The position numbers and the translations under genes are program-made. Below the pieces are notes generated by a model. The model had not been told where the DNA came from. It saw nothing but the letters and a program-made list of their open reading frames with translations, and ran no database searches. Shown here piece after piece: positions 39,584-40,502 of a DNA stretch of 40,502 bases; the stretch's first letter is position 1, and every line of letters starts with the position of its first letter. Source of the DNA: Pseudomonadota bacterium. GTDB taxonomy: Bacteria; Pseudomonadota; Gammaproteobacteria; JAKAQQ01. The stretch spans positions 1 to 40,502 of the forward strand of contig DAHXNI010000050.1 in NCBI GenBank assembly GCA_027365475.1. The letters are read 5' to 3'.

Positions 39584-39889
39584 CGCCCGATCCTCTGGCT
39601 ATTGATCGCAATCTTGAGTGTCTTGGTAGTCTTGACAATTGCGGTGCTGTCCGGCGTTCCGCCCTCCACTGTTACCGCTTACTCGACGGCTTTTGTTGCA
39701 GTAGGGACATTTGCGACGGTCGCTACGCTGCTATACCAAATGGGCCAAGAAAGTGAGAAAAGGCGTCACGATCACCTGGTCAGAAAGCTGATTCCAAACA
39801 CCATCAAGCCCATTCAGGAGAAACTGAACCTTTATAGCAGAGTCCTAGACAGGAAGGAGGACTTTAGGCGGTGTCCCATTCGTAGTTGA
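39575..39889 (+). pseudogene. Truncated two-helix membrane protein gene
   Basis: About 100 codons. Two hydrophobic helices (PILWLLIAILSVLVVLTIAVL; AFVAVGTFATVATLLYQM) are followed by a basic helix. The ATG at 39575 lies inside an IS256-family end, and the frame is cut at about 39870 by another copy of that element, so the last residues are IS-encoded. Probably the remnant of a larger membrane protein. Confidence 0.55.
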
Positions 39890-40502
39890 AGGTTCTGGCG
39901 GCGGTCGGTCATCAGATTAGGCGGCCTGAGAGCCGGTGTCAACGGGAGCGACCGTTCGTCCGAGAGCGGTCGCGAGCACCCAGAGATCGTTCACTCCCTG
40001 GATCCGGCGAAAGGATTTTTCTCCTTCCAGGAACCCGGCAGCAGTCCAGCGCAGGGCCATCTCGGCATTCCGGTAGCGGCAGACCCGACGGGTGACCCGA
40101 CGCACGGCCCCGTTGGGGTTCTCGATAAGATTGGTGGTGGCGAGACAACGGATCAGCGCCGGGGTGAGCCCGAGCCGGTTGACGGTAAACGTCTCCTCGA
40201 GCCCCTCCAGGAGACTCGCGGCTGCATCCGGATAGGTGCCTTTCAGCCAGTGGGCCTGATGTTTCAGGCGCGCGAGGCCTTCCGGCTCGGATAACTGCCA
40301 GGCGGCCCGCAGGACCGCCCGGGTCTGGTTCCGGACGGTTTTGTCGGGGATGCGCTCGAGAACATTGCGGGCCTTGTGCACTCGACACCGCTGGATCCGG
40401 GCCCGTTTCCCGAAGAGCTCGTCGATCGCACTCCGCAGGGCCTTCGAGCCGTCGATGACGAACAGGTAGTCGCGATCGGACCGGAGCCCCCGCCGGAGCA
40501 AA
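39870..40502 (-). mobile_element. IS256-family element (runs off the window)
   Basis: Begins at GGTGTCCCATTC (39870), the likely terminal inverted repeat, and contains the transposase gene on the minus strand. The other end lies beyond the window. Confidence 0.75.
39917..40502 (-). CDS. IS256-family transposase (5' partial)
   Basis: The last 194 residues of a mutator/IS256-type transposase. FVIDGSKALRSAIDELFG carries a catalytic Asp region, QRCRVHKARNVLERIP is the family signature, and ATTNLIENPNGAVRR includes the catalytic Glu. The N-terminus lies beyond the window. Intact in the visible part, so it may be active, unlike the fragments at 31776 and 39512. Confidence 0.85.
   Translation of the reverse strand, partial: LLRRGLRSDRDYLFVIDGSKALRSAIDELFGKRARIQRCRVHKARNVLERIPDKTVRNQTRAVLRAAWQLSEPEGLARLKHQAHWLKGTYPDAAASLLEGLEETFTVNRLGLTPALIRCLATTNLIENPNGAVRRVTRRVCRYRNAEMALRWTAAGFLEGEKSFRRIQGVNDLWVLATALGRTVAPVDTGSQAA

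Overview
The window is high-GC proteobacterial DNA that looks like a large mobile replicon (plasmid, integrative element or phage-plasmid) followed by an insertion-sequence-rich accessory region. No rRNA, tRNA or CRISPR array is visible. The TOPRIM primase, RadC-like, SRAP, YfbR-like, Type ISP and NrdJ-like proteins fit a gammaproteobacterium or Acidithiobacillia-type acidophile, but the sequence alone does not prove the host.

Positions 1-8571 hold a D12-class DNA methylase (cut by the window edge), then a TTGACA promoter, a long structured leader and six genes: two paralogous Cas4/RecB-like PD-(D/E)XK proteins, SSB, a protein made of two copies of one unknown domain, and a CobS-like AAA+ ATPase, a DUF3150-like protein and a CobT-like VWA/HEXXH protein. 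Positions 8611-13211 form a second unit with its own promoter: an unknown possible DNA-binding protein, a YdjM-like membrane protein, a small membrane protein, a RecG-like helicase and a dNMP kinase. Positions 13342-23098 form a third unit. It starts with about 460 nt of hairpin-rich non-coding sequence and continues with about 16 mostly small genes: a HAD nucleotidase, an orphan NrdJ C-terminal domain, an HD protein, RadC-like and primase proteins, and a repeated unknown domain.

The outstanding feature is a family of two-hairpin 5' leaders, about 15 copies, each placed directly before a start codon in units 1 and 3. Class A has a conserved GTTACRG, stem-loop, AYGGGGTG, stem-loop, GAAAWC layout. 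Class B has T-run, stem-loop, GGGAAAAGGG, stem-loop, GGGAAAYC, often followed by a third GC hairpin that ends next to the Shine-Dalgarno sequence. Stems differ in sequence but keep pairing, and intrinsic-terminator-like hairpins often sit just upstream. This suggests a shared cis-acting RNA system (riboswitch, protein-bound leader or antiterminator) that coordinates the element. I do not recognise it as a known family.

Positions 23164-29541 carry a DinG-like helicase (minus strand), a YfbR-like HD phosphohydrolase, a Sel1 lipoprotein, a Vsr/DUF559-like nuclease, a YedK/SRAP protein and a lipoprotein/membrane pair. Positions 29662-31374 have an IS3-family remnant and a tyrosine recombinase preceded by an 11-6-11 dif-like site. 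Positions 31776-40502 form a lower-GC defence island (HNH nuclease, Mrr-like nuclease, Type ISP restriction-modification enzyme) bracketed by three copies of the end of one IS256-family element.

Taken together, units 1-3 look like replication, recombination and nucleotide-supply functions of the element, with the accessory region adding a restriction system.
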